From positions 62,001-126,000 of the forward strand of contig JAXGLZ010000001.1 in assembly GCA_040768925.1 (NCBI GenBank): a stretch of 64,000 nt of DNA, given 5' to 3'. Made by a program: the position numbers and the translations under genes. Below, in pieces: positions 26,555 to 34,036 of this stretch. Below the pieces are notes generated by a model, which had not been told where the DNA came from, made no database searches, and worked only from the letters and a program-made list of their open reading frames with translations. The first letter of the stretch is position 1. Each line of letters opens with the position of its first letter. The stretch is from CALNBC01 sp040768925. GTDB lineage: Bacteria; Bacillota; Clostridia; Christensenellales; CALWSW01.

Positions 26555-26583
26555 TTGATTTCCTATCAAGACAGTGGTATTAT
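26555..26583 (+). promoter_or_regulatory. Sigma-A promoter of the flavoprotein lipoprotein gene
   Basis: TTGATT (26555-26560) and TATTAT (26578-26583) are separated by 17 bases, about 40 bases before the TTG start at 26626. Confidence 0.8.
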
Positions 26584-26625
26584 CTTCTGGCCAATGACAC
26601 ACTGCCGACACAAGGAGGACACAAA

Positions 26626-28527
26626 TTGAGGAAAATCTTATCCCTGATGCTGGCCGCCATGATGATTTTCGCCCTGGCCGCCTGCACCGCCCCCGCCCCC
26701 GAAGCCACCCCCGCGCCCAGCCCCGATTCCACGCCGGAAGCGGAAGGCAAATTCACCGCGGGAACGTATACCGGTTCCGCCAACGGCTTTGGAGGGCTGC
26801 TCACCGCAGAAGTGACGCTTTCGGAAAATCGCATCGAAAGTGTTGCCATAACAGAGCATTCTGAAACCGCGGGCATCGGAAGCAACGCGATCGAAGCCCT
26901 TCCGGGCAGGATCGTCGCCGCCCAGTCCATCGCGGTTGACGGCGTTTCCGGCGCGACCTACACCAGCGGCGCCATCTTCAAGGCGGTCACCGCCGCGCTG
27001 TTGGAAGCCGGGGTGGACGCCGCCGCCCTCGTTCCCGTTCCCGCGGAAGAGGGTGAGGCCGGCGAGACCGTTCTGGACTGCGACGTCGTCGTCATCGGCG
27101 CGGGCGGCGCCGGGCTTGCCGCGGCCATCACCGCCCACGATGCGGGCAAATCCGTCATCATCGTGGAAAAGACCGCCATGGCGGGCGGCAACTCCGTCCG
27201 TTCCACCGGCGGAATGAACGCGGCCGCCACCCCCGAGCAGGCGACCCTTTCGTTCACCGAAGGCCCCGGGGTGGAAAAAACCCTCGAAGCCGCGAAAAGC
27301 TATCCCGCGCTCGCGGAACTTGCCGCCGCCGTCAGGACCCAATATGACGATTACGTCGCCGGCGGCTCCACGGGCTATTTCGATTCCGTCGAGCTCTTTG
27401 TTCTGGACACCCTGATCGGCGGAAAGAACGTCAACGATTACGATCTGGTTTACACCCTGGCCGCAAATTCGGCCGCCGGCGTCGAATGGCTGCACACCAT
27501 CGGCGCGGACCTCGTCAGCGTCGCAAGCTTTGGCGGGGCTTCCGTCAAGCGCATCCACCGCCCCCTGAACGAGGAAGGCAAAGTCGTTTCCGTGGGCGCT
27601 TACCTGATTCCCATCATGGAAAAGGCCTGCGCCGACCGCGGGATCGAAATCCTGTTCGAATCCCCCGCCACCGAGATCCTCATGAATGACGGCAGCGCCG
27701 CCGGCGTCTCCGCCGGAGCGTACACCGTCAACGCCAAAGCCGTCGTTCTGGCCACCGGCGGCTTCGGCGCAAACCTGGATATGGTCGTCAGCTATCAGCC
27801 CGCTCTGGCTGGTTTCGTCACAACCAATGCCCCGGGCATCACCGGCGACGGCATCGTGATGGCCGAAGCCGTCGGCGCCGCCACCGTGGACATGGAGCAG
27901 ATCCAGATCCACCCCACGGTCGAGCAGAACACTTCCGCCCTGATCACCGAGGGCCTGCGCGGCGACGGCGCGATCCTCGTGAATTCCGAGGGCAAGCGCT
28001 TCATCGACGAAGTCGGCACCAGGGACGTGGTCTCCGCCGCCGAAATCGCCCAGATAGGCAGCTTTGCCTATCTGGTGATCGACCAGAAGATGGTAGACGA
28101 CTCGAACGTCATCCAGGGGTACATCAAGCAGGGTTTCACCGTTTCCGGCGCCACCTATGAGGAGCTTGCGGCGGCGATGGGCGTTGACGGCGCCGCCCTT
28201 TTAGCGACGATGAACGCCTGGAACGAAAGCGTGGCCGCGGGCGCGGACGCCGAATTCGGCCGCACCAGCTTTGCCCGTGCCCTGGACGCCGCGCCCTTCT
28301 ACGCGATCAAAGTCGCCCCCGGCGTGCACCACACCATGGGCGGCGTCAAGATCGACACGGCCGCTCAGGTGATCGGCGCCGACGGCTCCGTCATCCCCGG
28401 CCTGTTCGCCTGCGGCGAGGTCACCGGCGGCGTCCACGGCGCGAACCGCCTGGGCGGCAACGCCGTCGCGGATTTCGTGGTGTTCGGCCGCATCGCGGGC
28501 GCTTCCGCCGCGGATTACGCGAAGTAA
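26626..28527 (+). CDS. Exported FMN/FAD-dependent fumarate- or urocanate-reductase-like lipoprotein
   Basis: The start is a TTG at 26626 after AAGGAGG. A lipoprotein signal ends LAAC with C20 as the lipid site, followed by a Pro/Ala linker. Residues about 45-130 are an FMN-binding domain with DGVSGATYTSG. T111 of SGAT is the expected attachment site for FMN transferred by an ApbE-type enzyme. Residues about 150-630 are a flavocytochrome-c-type FAD domain, with GAGGAG at about 158-163, a GVHHTMGG segment and HGANRLGGNA at the C-terminus. Known relatives reduce fumarate, urocanate or other enoates as terminal electron acceptors. The substrate cannot be told from sequence. It lies in its own unit with a terminator. 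Location is inferred to be the outer face of the cytoplasmic membrane. Confidence 0.88.
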   Translation: MRKILSLMLAAMMIFALAACTAPAPEATPAPSPDSTPEAEGKFTAGTYTGSANGFGGLLTAEVTLSENRIESVAITEHSETAGIGSNAIEALPGRIVAAQSIAVDGVSGATYTSGAIFKAVTAALLEAGVDAAALVPVPAEEGEAGETVLDCDVVVIGAGGAGLAAAITAHDAGKSVIIVEKTAMAGGNSVRSTGGMNAAATPEQATLSFTEGPGVEKTLEAAKSYPALAELAAAVRTQYDDYVAGGSTGYFDSVELFVLDTLIGGKNVNDYDLVYTLAANSAAGVEWLHTIGADLVSVASFGGASVKRIHRPLNEEGKVVSVGAYLIPIMEKACADRGIEILFESPATEILMNDGSAAGVSAGAYTVNAKAVVLATGGFGANLDMVVSYQPALAGFVTTNAPGITGDGIVMAEAVGAATVDMEQIQIHPTVEQNTSALITEGLRGDGAILVNSEGKRFIDEVGTRDVVSAAEIAQIGSFAYLVIDQKMVDDSNVIQGYIKQGFTVSGATYEELAAAMGVDGAALLATMNAWNESVAAGADAEFGRTSFARALDAAPFYAIKVAPGVHHTMGGVKIDTAAQVIGADGSVIPGLFACGEVTGGVHGANRLGGNAVADFVVFGRIAGASAADYAK

Positions 28528-28563
28528 CGGAACCGTTCCAGCAAAAAACGCACAGTATCCGCA

Positions 28564-28595
28564 CCCGCCGGGGCTTCTGCTCCGGCGGGCTTTTT
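28564..28595 (+). terminator. Terminator after the flavoprotein gene
   Basis: CCCGCCGG pairs with CCGGCGGG across a ten-base loop and is followed by CTTTTT. Confidence 0.9.
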
Positions 28596-28700
28596 AACCA
28601 ACAATTAACAATCTGTCCATTGCAATAATGCTTATATTTTTTCACAATATAATTGTAGCTTGTTTGCGGACTCGTGCCAATGATTAACAGGAGGGTCACC

Positions 28701-28796
28701 CTGAAACGAAGAATTTCTATCCTTTCCGTGCTGCTGGCTACCTGCAAGTATGTCCATATCAGGGACGCGCTTTCCGTTAACCTGTATGTTGACTGA
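28701..28796 (+). pseudogene. Possible lipoprotein-gene remnant or 31-codon peptide
   Basis: An AGGAGG site at about 28689-28694 precedes a short frame starting with CTG. It reads KRRISILSVLLATC, which looks like a lipoprotein signal peptide, then runs out of similarity and stops after 31 codons. An AT-rich stretch with TATAAT (28648-28653) lies upstream but has no good -35 box. It may be the decayed start of a lipoprotein gene, or a small expressed peptide. The CTG start makes it uncertain. Confidence 0.25.
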
Positions 28797-28820
28797 TAAC
28801 GATAAAATAGGATGATCTCA

Positions 28821-29336
28821 ATGAAAATCAACAAATCCATTTCCTTTGCCCTGGCCGCGCTGCTGCTCTTTGCCGCCGCGCCTGTTTTTGCCGATTACGC
28901 TTCCGGCTTTCCGCCGGAGCATTACGGCGGCATGTATCTGGATGCGGACGGCGCTGTCGTCACCGTCATCGTAGAGAAATACAGGCACCTTTACGACCAC
29001 TATCCCCCGGAGGTAAAGATCCGCTTCGGCAGGTTCTCCCTGCAGGAGCTGAAGGAGAAGATGAAGGAGCTGAGCGACTTTATGGCTGAGAACGAGGAAA
29101 CCGTCAGGGATCTGGATCTTGGCATCGGCGGATATGGCATTGATGAAAAAAACAACTGCATTTTTGTGGAAATGAAGGACACGTCCGACGAAATCATCGC
29201 CAGGTTCAAAAACACGATCTCCGACTCGGAAATGATCGTTTTTGTGCAGCGGGAACCCGATATTGAGGAGCCGCTCCCCCATGACGATGAAGGCGATGAC
29301 GTGGAAGAAGCCACCCCCGATTCCGCCCTCGAATGA
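28821..29336 (+). CDS. Small secreted protein of unknown function
   Basis: The start at 28821 (MKINKSISFALAALLLF) is preferred over the ATG at 28812 because AGGATG lies six bases before it. The 171-residue product has a clean Sec signal peptide, likely cut after VFA. The mature N-terminus reads DYASGFPPEHYGGMYLDADGAVVTVIVE, then a helix (LQELKEKMKELSDFM) and GYGIDEKNNCIFVEMKD. This pattern loosely resembles the stand-alone prodomain-like segment found before some bacterial trypsin-type proteases, but no protease is encoded here. The C-terminus is acidic and likely disordered. It ends at a strong bidirectional terminator. Confidence 0.7.
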   Translation: MKINKSISFALAALLLFAAAPVFADYASGFPPEHYGGMYLDADGAVVTVIVEKYRHLYDHYPPEVKIRFGRFSLQELKEKMKELSDFMAENEETVRDLDLGIGGYGIDEKNNCIFVEMKDTSDEIIARFKNTISDSEMIVFVQREPDIEEPLPHDDEGDDVEEATPDSALE

Positions 29337-29359
29337 CCCTCCGCCCGCCCCAAAAACCG

Positions 29360-29389
29360 AAAACCGGCGCGAGTTTGCGCCGGTTTTTT
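29360..29389. terminator. Bidirectional terminator between convergent genes
   Basis: AAAACCGGCGC (29360-29370) pairs with GCGCCGGTTTT over a GAGTTT loop. T-runs follow on both strands, so it serves the small secreted protein and the lipoprotein at 29402-30757. Confidence 0.9.
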
Positions 29390-29401
29390 ATTGGATTGGG
29401 C

Positions 29402-30757
29402 TTATTCCCTTCCCGCCATGGCTTCGTCGAAAATTTCCGCCAGCTTATCCTGCCTGCCGTAATTGCACCAGATCGAGCCGTTGATCATCGCCGTGCCGCA
29501 GGAATCCTCCGCCACATAGATGGTCAGGGTTTCGCCGTCCTTGCGGGTGATCACCAGCGGCGCGCCGAAGGCGCAGGCGCTGTCCGAACCGAATTCCGCC
29601 TGCTTGAAGAGCTTCGCAAGCTGATCCAGCGCTTTTTCGTCGGTGATGGTCTGGGTCTGCGCCGTCCAGTTCCAATAGCCCTCAGCTTCCTTGGAAACGT
29701 GGAAGGTCAGCGTCGCCGAAGCGAGGGGCTGGTCGAACCAGCTCCTGGAATAGCCCGTGGGGTCATAGCCGAAATAGGGCGCGGCAACCTCCCGCAGCCA
29801 GTCGGAAAGCTCGCTGGAAACATGGGTCGGGGAATACCCCTGTTCCGATCCGATGGCGAACGCCCCGCAGGAAAACTGCATATAGCTTTCCCCGTCCAGC
29901 CACAGGGTCACCCCGGTTTCATACATCTCGGGATAAAGCTTTTTCAGCTCCTTCGCCCCTTTGGCCTCAAACCCCGCGCCGATCAGCGCTTCGGCCTTTT
30001 GGTACTGCTCCGCCGTCAGGGGGAGGTAGAAATACGCGGGCTCGGAAAAACCGCAGTTATCCCGGATTTTTGTATCGAAGAGCTTCAGCGCCAGGTGCGC
30101 GCCCTCGGGCTTCGCGCTCTGAAGCCCCCTTGACGCCGCTTCGATCATCACCTTCCGGCTGCCCGGCATCACGGCGTCCGCCACCTTTTGATCGGCGTTT
30201 TTCAGGATCACGTAGCAAAACCGCCCGTCCGCGCTGAACTGGATGGACTCGACATCCCGGACGGAATAGAGCGCCTCCTCCGATTCGAGGCCGCCGCCGT
30301 CTTTTTTCAGGACGGCGATTTCCAGGGTGCGGGTATCGTCGGCGTGGGAGACTTGATAGCAGATGTAGCGGTAATCCGGCTCGCCCTCGGCAAAGCCGTA
30401 ATCCGCACCGGAAAAGGGCCGGCCGTCCGCCAGCCTGATCAGGGCATAGGAATTCGCTCCGTCCGTGCGGCCAACCCCAATGAAATCGCCGCCGAGCTGG
30501 TCCAGCAGGGCGGAAAGCTCCGCTTCCTCCATATCCCTAAACGCATGGCCAATCAGCAGGCGCTCGATCGCTTCGATCTCCGCATCCTCCGGGGATTTGG
30601 CATCGGGCGTCGGGGTGGCCGCTTCGCCCGAAACGTCCCCAAAAACGGCGGAATCGCCCTGGTTCGGGGTGGCCTCCGGCTCTTCGGGTGGATTCGAACA
30701 GGCGCCGAGGCCGACGGTCAGCATAGCGGCCAGCGCCAGAGAAAGCATTCTTTTCAA
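29402..30757 (-). CDS. Large lipoprotein of unknown function
   Basis: The start is a TTG at 30757, ten bases after GGAGG. An ATG three codons later has poorer spacing. The 451-residue product has a lipoprotein signal with LGAC (C20). A low-complexity Pro/Glu/Thr linker rich in TP repeats extends to about residue 55. About 390 residues of mixed alpha/beta sequence follow, with several tryptophans and cysteines. No enzyme or binding motif was recognised. It is transcribed alone toward a shared terminator. A sensory or cell-surface role is only a guess. Confidence 0.75.
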   Translation of the reverse strand: MKRMLSLALAAMLTVGLGACSNPPEEPEATPNQGDSAVFGDVSGEAATPTPDAKSPEDAEIEAIERLLIGHAFRDMEEAELSALLDQLGGDFIGVGRTDGANSYALIRLADGRPFSGADYGFAEGEPDYRYICYQVSHADDTRTLEIAVLKKDGGGLESEEALYSVRDVESIQFSADGRFCYVILKNADQKVADAVMPGSRKVMIEAASRGLQSAKPEGAHLALKLFDTKIRDNCGFSEPAYFYLPLTAEQYQKAEALIGAGFEAKGAKELKKLYPEMYETGVTLWLDGESYMQFSCGAFAIGSEQGYSPTHVSSELSDWLREVAAPYFGYDPTGYSRSWFDQPLASATLTFHVSKEAEGYWNWTAQTQTITDEKALDQLAKLFKQAEFGSDSACAFGAPLVITRKDGETLTIYVAEDSCGTAMINGSIWCNYGRQDKLAEIFDEAMAGRE

Positions 30758-30841
30758 AATTAAAATACCTCCGTTTCATCCTGGAGCGTCAGTTTCTGAA
30801 TAACTAGATGCTACCATTCCCAAAACCCGGGCGCAATAGAC

Positions 30842-30870
30842 CCTATAAACCGTTAACAAAGTGTTGACAA
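30842..30870 (-). promoter_or_regulatory. Candidate promoter of the lipoprotein gene
   Basis: On the minus strand TTGTCA (30865-30870) and TATAGG (30842-30847) are 17 bases apart. The -10 box is weak. Confidence 0.45.
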
Positions 30871-30893
30871 TGAATTATTACAAAGTTAACAAA

Positions 30894-31194
30894 CCCCCTG
30901 CATCCAACGCGGCAGGGGGATCACGGCCCGCAAAAAAAATCGGGAATTGTCAAGGGGCCGCAGCCCCTTGACTTCAATCCGGCTCCGGCGATCAAGGTGA
31001 ATTGCCGCAAAGCGGCAAGAGAAGACGCCCTGAGGCGCCTGTGCGCCGGAACGGTCGGTTGTATTTGACCCGCAGGGCAAATACAACCGACCTTGACGGA
31101 TGCCGGAATCTAGGATTCCGGTGCTGAAAGCCGCAGGCTTTCCGGCCTTTCACGATTTGCCGTCCGCAATGCGCGGCATTTCAGGCGAATCGTG
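30894..31194. repeat. Array of at least eight inverted repeats
   Basis: Perfect or near-perfect stems follow one another. CCCCCTG/CAGGGGG spans 30894-30919. A 10-bp stem GTCAAGGGGC spans 30949-30972. TTGCCGC/GCGGCAA spans 31002-31018 and GGCGC/GCGCC spans 31034-31047. A 15-bp stem starts at 31053 and ends at 31092. CCGGAATC/GATTCCGG spans 31103-31121 and GAAAGCC/GGCTTTC spans 31126-31142. An 11-bp stem (one G-T pair) closes 31151-31194. Several loops are GCA, CGCA or AAA. The arrangement suggests a structured RNA or a palindromic repeat element. Confidence 0.7.
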
Positions 31195-31206
31195 CAGATT
31201 TTGGCG

Positions 31207-31713
31207 CTAACGCGCGCCCGCCCCGTCGGGGTCTTCCCCGTTTGCGCGGTTCCTGCGGCGCTTGCGCTCGGCGGCGCGCTCAAGGCCCGCCTGCCATTCC
31301 CCGCGCTCCTCCTCCGTCGTCAGGATCAGCCTGGGGACGTCTGTGGGCCTGTCCGCCCAGTCCAGGGCGACCATGGTCAGATACGCGCGGTTGACGTGGG
31401 ATTTTTCGCCGTCCAGCCGTTCGACATAGGTGTCCACCCGGACTTCCATAGAGGTCCTGCCCACATAGGCGATCTGCCCGAAAAGGACGATGGTGTCGTC
31501 CGCGTGGGCCGGGGCGATGAAGGCCAGCTCGTCGATCGACGCGGTGGTCACGTTGCAGTTTGAGTGCCGCTTGGCCACGACCCCTGCGACCATGTCGATC
31601 CATTCGACCAGCCGGCCGCCGAAAAGCCTGCCGGTGCCGTTGGTGTCGCCGCGGATGATGATCCGGCTGTGCTCCGTTTTGGATTCGGCGACCGTTTTCT
31701 CGCGTTGTTCCAT
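31207..31713 (-). CDS. Acyl-CoA thioesterase, hotdog fold (YciA/BFIT type)
   Basis: It hydrolyses acyl-CoA to free acid and CoA. The start is the ATG at 31713 (MEQREKTVAESKTEHS), which has GGAGG upstream; the longer upstream frame lacks support. The 168-residue product contains the hotdog segments GRLFGGRLVEWIDMVAGVVAKRHS and NVTTASIDELAFIAPAHADDTI, plus VDTYVERLDGEK. These match the single-domain acyl-CoA hydrolases of the YciA/YkhA group. The C-terminal tail is strongly basic (AAERKRRRNRAN). Substrate length preference cannot be told. Confidence 0.85.
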   Translation of the reverse strand: MEQREKTVAESKTEHSRIIIRGDTNGTGRLFGGRLVEWIDMVAGVVAKRHSNCNVTTASIDELAFIAPAHADDTIVLFGQIAYVGRTSMEVRVDTYVERLDGEKSHVNRAYLTMVALDWADRPTDVPRLILTTEEERGEWQAGLERAAERKRRRNRANGEDPDGAGAR

Positions 31714-31816
31714 CCAAAATCCTCCGCTTTTTGAAATCCGCCGCCGGAGCGCACTGCCCCGGCGGCGGTTAATGCCCGGCACAATAGTATGCCTCTTTTG
31801 GCTTTTTTATCGGCCG

Positions 31817-32950
31817 CTATTTCAGCTTGGCGAAGATCATCCTGCCGGCGGCCGTCTGCAAAACGGAGGTGACGATGACCTCCACCGTTTCGTTCATATA
31901 GCGCCTTCCGCCGTCCACCACGATCATCGTGCCGTCGTCCAGATAGGCGACGCCCTGGCCCGCTTCCTTGCCGTCCTTTAAAATGGTGACGACCATTTCC
32001 TCCCCGGGAAGGACGACGGGCTTGACCGCGTTGGCCAACTCGTTGATGTTCAGCACCAGCACGCCCTGGACCGCCGCAACCTTGTTGAGGTTGTAGTCGT
32101 TGGTGACCACGACGCCGTTCAGCTCCGCCGCCAGGCGAAGGAGCTTCGCGTCCACCTCGGCCATGTCTTCGTAATCCCTTTCGTCCACCTTGACGGGAAC
32201 GTCCAGCTCTTTTTGGATCTTGTTCAGGATGTCCAGCCCCCGGCGGCCCCTGTTGCGCTTCAGCGAATCCGCCGAATCCGCCACGTGGCGCAGTTCCTGA
32301 AGCACAAAGCCGGGGATCACCAGGGTCCCCTCCACGATGCCGGTCTTGCAGATGTCGAAGATCCGGCCGTCGATGATGACGGAGGTGTCCAGCACCTTTG
32401 GCCTTGCGGAGCAGCCCTTTTCCCCTTTTTGGGCTTTGTCGCCCTTCTTTTCGCGCCGGGAGGACACGCCTTCGGGCAGCCTGAATTCCGAGCGCCGCTT
32501 TCTGCCGATCGTCCATCCCAGATACGCGAGGACCGGATAGGTGATCACCGAAAGGGCGACGCTCACCACCGGAATGGGTATCGCGGAAAACAAACTGGAA
32601 AGCAGCAGCGCGATCAAAAGGCCCAGTATCAGCCCGATGGTTCCGCCCAGCAGATCCATAAGGGGCATGTCGCTCAACGCGGTTTCGGCTGAACGGATGG
32701 CTTTGGAAAAAAGTCTTATGATAGCGGGTGAAAGAAAATAAAACAGGAATCCGAAAGCAACCGCGACAAAGCTGTAGATCGCCATCCTGGCGACGGGCAC
32801 GAGCAATCCGAGATTGACGAGGCCGAGAAGCTTGAGCAAACCGTCAATCCCCATCAAGAGGCCAACGCCGGCCGCGCAGCCCACCAGGGCAATGAGCGCG
32901 CTCAAAACGATCCTGCCGACCTCCTGCCTCCTTTTGTTGTCTGGATTCAA
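31817..32950 (-). CDS. YacL-type membrane PIN-TRAM protein
   Basis: The 377-residue protein has several transmembrane helices in the first 150 residues. A basic linker follows, then a PIN domain from about residue 184 (PKVLDTSVIIDGRIFDI, with D188 of the acidic site) through VVVTNDYNLNKVA. A C-terminal TRAM domain (VVLPGEEMVVTILKDGKEAGQGVAYLDDGTMIVVDGGRRY) completes it. PIN domains are metal-dependent nucleases and TRAM binds RNA, so membrane-tethered RNA cleavage is the likely role, though B. subtilis YacL itself is poorly characterised. It lies near carD and radA, as yacL does near radA in Bacillus. Confidence 0.9.
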   Translation of the reverse strand: MNPDNKRRQEVGRIVLSALIALVGCAAGVGLLMGIDGLLKLLGLVNLGLLVPVARMAIYSFVAVAFGFLFYFLSPAIIRLFSKAIRSAETALSDMPLMDLLGGTIGLILGLLIALLLSSLFSAIPIPVVSVALSVITYPVLAYLGWTIGRKRRSEFRLPEGVSSRREKKGDKAQKGEKGCSARPKVLDTSVIIDGRIFDICKTGIVEGTLVIPGFVLQELRHVADSADSLKRNRGRRGLDILNKIQKELDVPVKVDERDYEDMAEVDAKLLRLAAELNGVVVTNDYNLNKVAAVQGVLVLNINELANAVKPVVLPGEEMVVTILKDGKEAGQGVAYLDDGTMIVVDGGRRYMNETVEVIVTSVLQTAAGRMIFAKLK

Positions 32951-33294
32951 CAGACCACCTCCTTGAATGCTTATGATGTTTAAAAAAGAAGTCTATGTGC
33001 AGCGGCGCTTGCGGGAACGGCTCGCGATCGTCCCATCTGGCCGCGGATCTTTGGGTTTGGCGGGGTTGACCCGGCTTTTCTTGGCCGGGCAGCGCGGGGC
33101 TTGTTCCCGGCGGCAAAGAAGAAATGCGCCTGAAGGCAGGCTTTCGGCGCATGGGACCCGGTTCCCTTTGCCTGGCGCGGCCGTTTGCATCCGCCCTGAA
33201 CGGGCGCGCCGTGTCCAAGTATTATACAGGATAATTGTGACAAAACCATGACCATGGAAAGGACAGGAAGGATTCTGTGCAAAAATTCAGGGGT
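32951..33294. other. Non-coding region before yacL with several hairpins
   Basis: No gene was recognised in these 344 bases. A TATAAT box on the minus strand (33221-33226) is the best -10 candidate for yacL but has no good -35. It would imply a leader of about 265 nt. That leader holds hairpins CCCGGC/GCCGGG (33070-33089), ATGCGCC/GGCGCAT (33124-33152) and CGCCC/GGGCG (33192-33206). Confidence 0.5.
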
Positions 33295-33786
33295 TTAATC
33301 CCCGCAATCCTCCAAAATATCGCTCAGCAGGGCCCCCGTCTCCTCTTCGGAACGGCCGGTGGCGGCCGCGAGCTCGTCCATAAGGAAGTTGCGCGCGTTG
33401 TTCAGCATGTTTTTCTCCCCCGAGGAAAGGCCTTTTTCCAAAGAGCGGGCGGAAAGGGATTTGACCACCCGGGCGATGGATTTTACGTCGTTCGTCTTCA
33501 GCCGGTCAAGATTGTAGCGGTAGCGGCGGTTCCAGTTGGCAAAGGGCTCGTCCAGCTCGCAGTCGGCGATGAAGGAGATGACCTCCTCCGCCTCCTGCTC
33601 GGAAATGATATGCCTCAGCCCGGCCTCGGCCGCGCGGCCCACGGGCAGCAACACCTTAAGCCCGTCCGTACGGAAGCAGAGGACGTAATACGTATCCTCG
33701 ACGCCGCGTACTTCGCGCTTTTCAATGGACTCCACCTTACCCACGCCATGCATGGGATAGGAGACTGTGTCGCCGACCTTGAACAT
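33295..33786 (-). CDS. CarD/CdnL-family RNA polymerase-binding regulator
   Basis: CarD-family proteins bind the beta subunit through an RID domain and stabilise open promoter complexes. The 163-residue protein begins MFKVGDTVSYPMHGVGKVESIEKREV, a typical RID (Tudor-like) domain to about residue 60. A helical C-terminal domain follows (FANWNRRYRYNLDRLKTNDVKSIARVVKSL). It has no Mfd helicase part, so it is a stand-alone regulator. Tandem sigma-A promoters upstream suggest steady, strong expression. Confidence 0.9.
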   Translation of the reverse strand: MFKVGDTVSYPMHGVGKVESIEKREVRGVEDTYYVLCFRTDGLKVLLPVGRAAEAGLRHIISEQEAEEVISFIADCELDEPFANWNRRYRYNLDRLKTNDVKSIARVVKSLSARSLEKGLSSGEKNMLNNARNFLMDELAAATGRSEEETGALLSDILEDCGD

Positions 33787-33943
33787 GCTGTCTCAATACC
33801 CCCCGATCAGACCGGCCGCCGCAGAGCCGGCGGCCCGAAAGAAACGAAGCGCCGTTCCCTTTGGATTGCGTGGCCTCACCGGGATTTGCTTTTTCGCCGG
33901 GGAAACCGCGCAAGAACAGTGCTGATTATCAACCTACAATCTC

Positions 33944-33973
33944 ATGATACAGCATAACCGGCCCGCGTGTCAA
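33944..33973 (-). promoter_or_regulatory. carD promoter, proximal
   Basis: On the minus strand TTGACA (33968-33973) and TATCAT (33944-33949) are 18 bases apart. Confidence 0.75.
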
Positions 33974-33982
33974 AAAAATTTG

Positions 33983-34011
33983 ATATTATCACAGCGTATT
34001 TTGCTTGTCAA
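33983..34011 (-). promoter_or_regulatory. carD promoter, distal
   Basis: On the minus strand TTGACA (34006-34011) and TAATAT (33983-33988) are 17 bases apart. The box pair begins 26 bases after the radA stop. Confidence 0.82.
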
Positions 34012-34036
34012 GCCTATAAAAACCATTTATTGCCCG

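Larger units (their letters stand above)
26051..26625. other. Divergent non-coding region with the rpoB leader
   Basis: From 26051 to about 26315 lies the untranslated rpoB leader on the minus strand. It contains a hairpin with a GAAA-type tetraloop (26253-26279) and a perfect TGTCGC/GCGACA hairpin (26212-26226). No complete gene for L10 or L7/L12 is next to rpoB here. From 26351 to 26554 I see one imperfect hairpin (TGCGCC/GGCGCA) and no gene. The plus-strand promoter of the flavoprotein gene lies at 26555-26583. Confidence 0.6.
30758..31206. other. Hairpin-rich non-coding region
   Basis: This spacer of about 450 bases holds the candidate promoter of the lipoprotein gene (30842-30870) and then a run of closely spaced perfect hairpins from 30894 to 31194. 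No frame with a credible start and ribosome-binding site was seen. Confidence 0.7.

Noticed and set aside
28600..28700. Promoter around the TATAAT at 28648
   Set aside because: No acceptable -35 hexamer lies 15-19 bases upstream, so it was not listed as a promoter.
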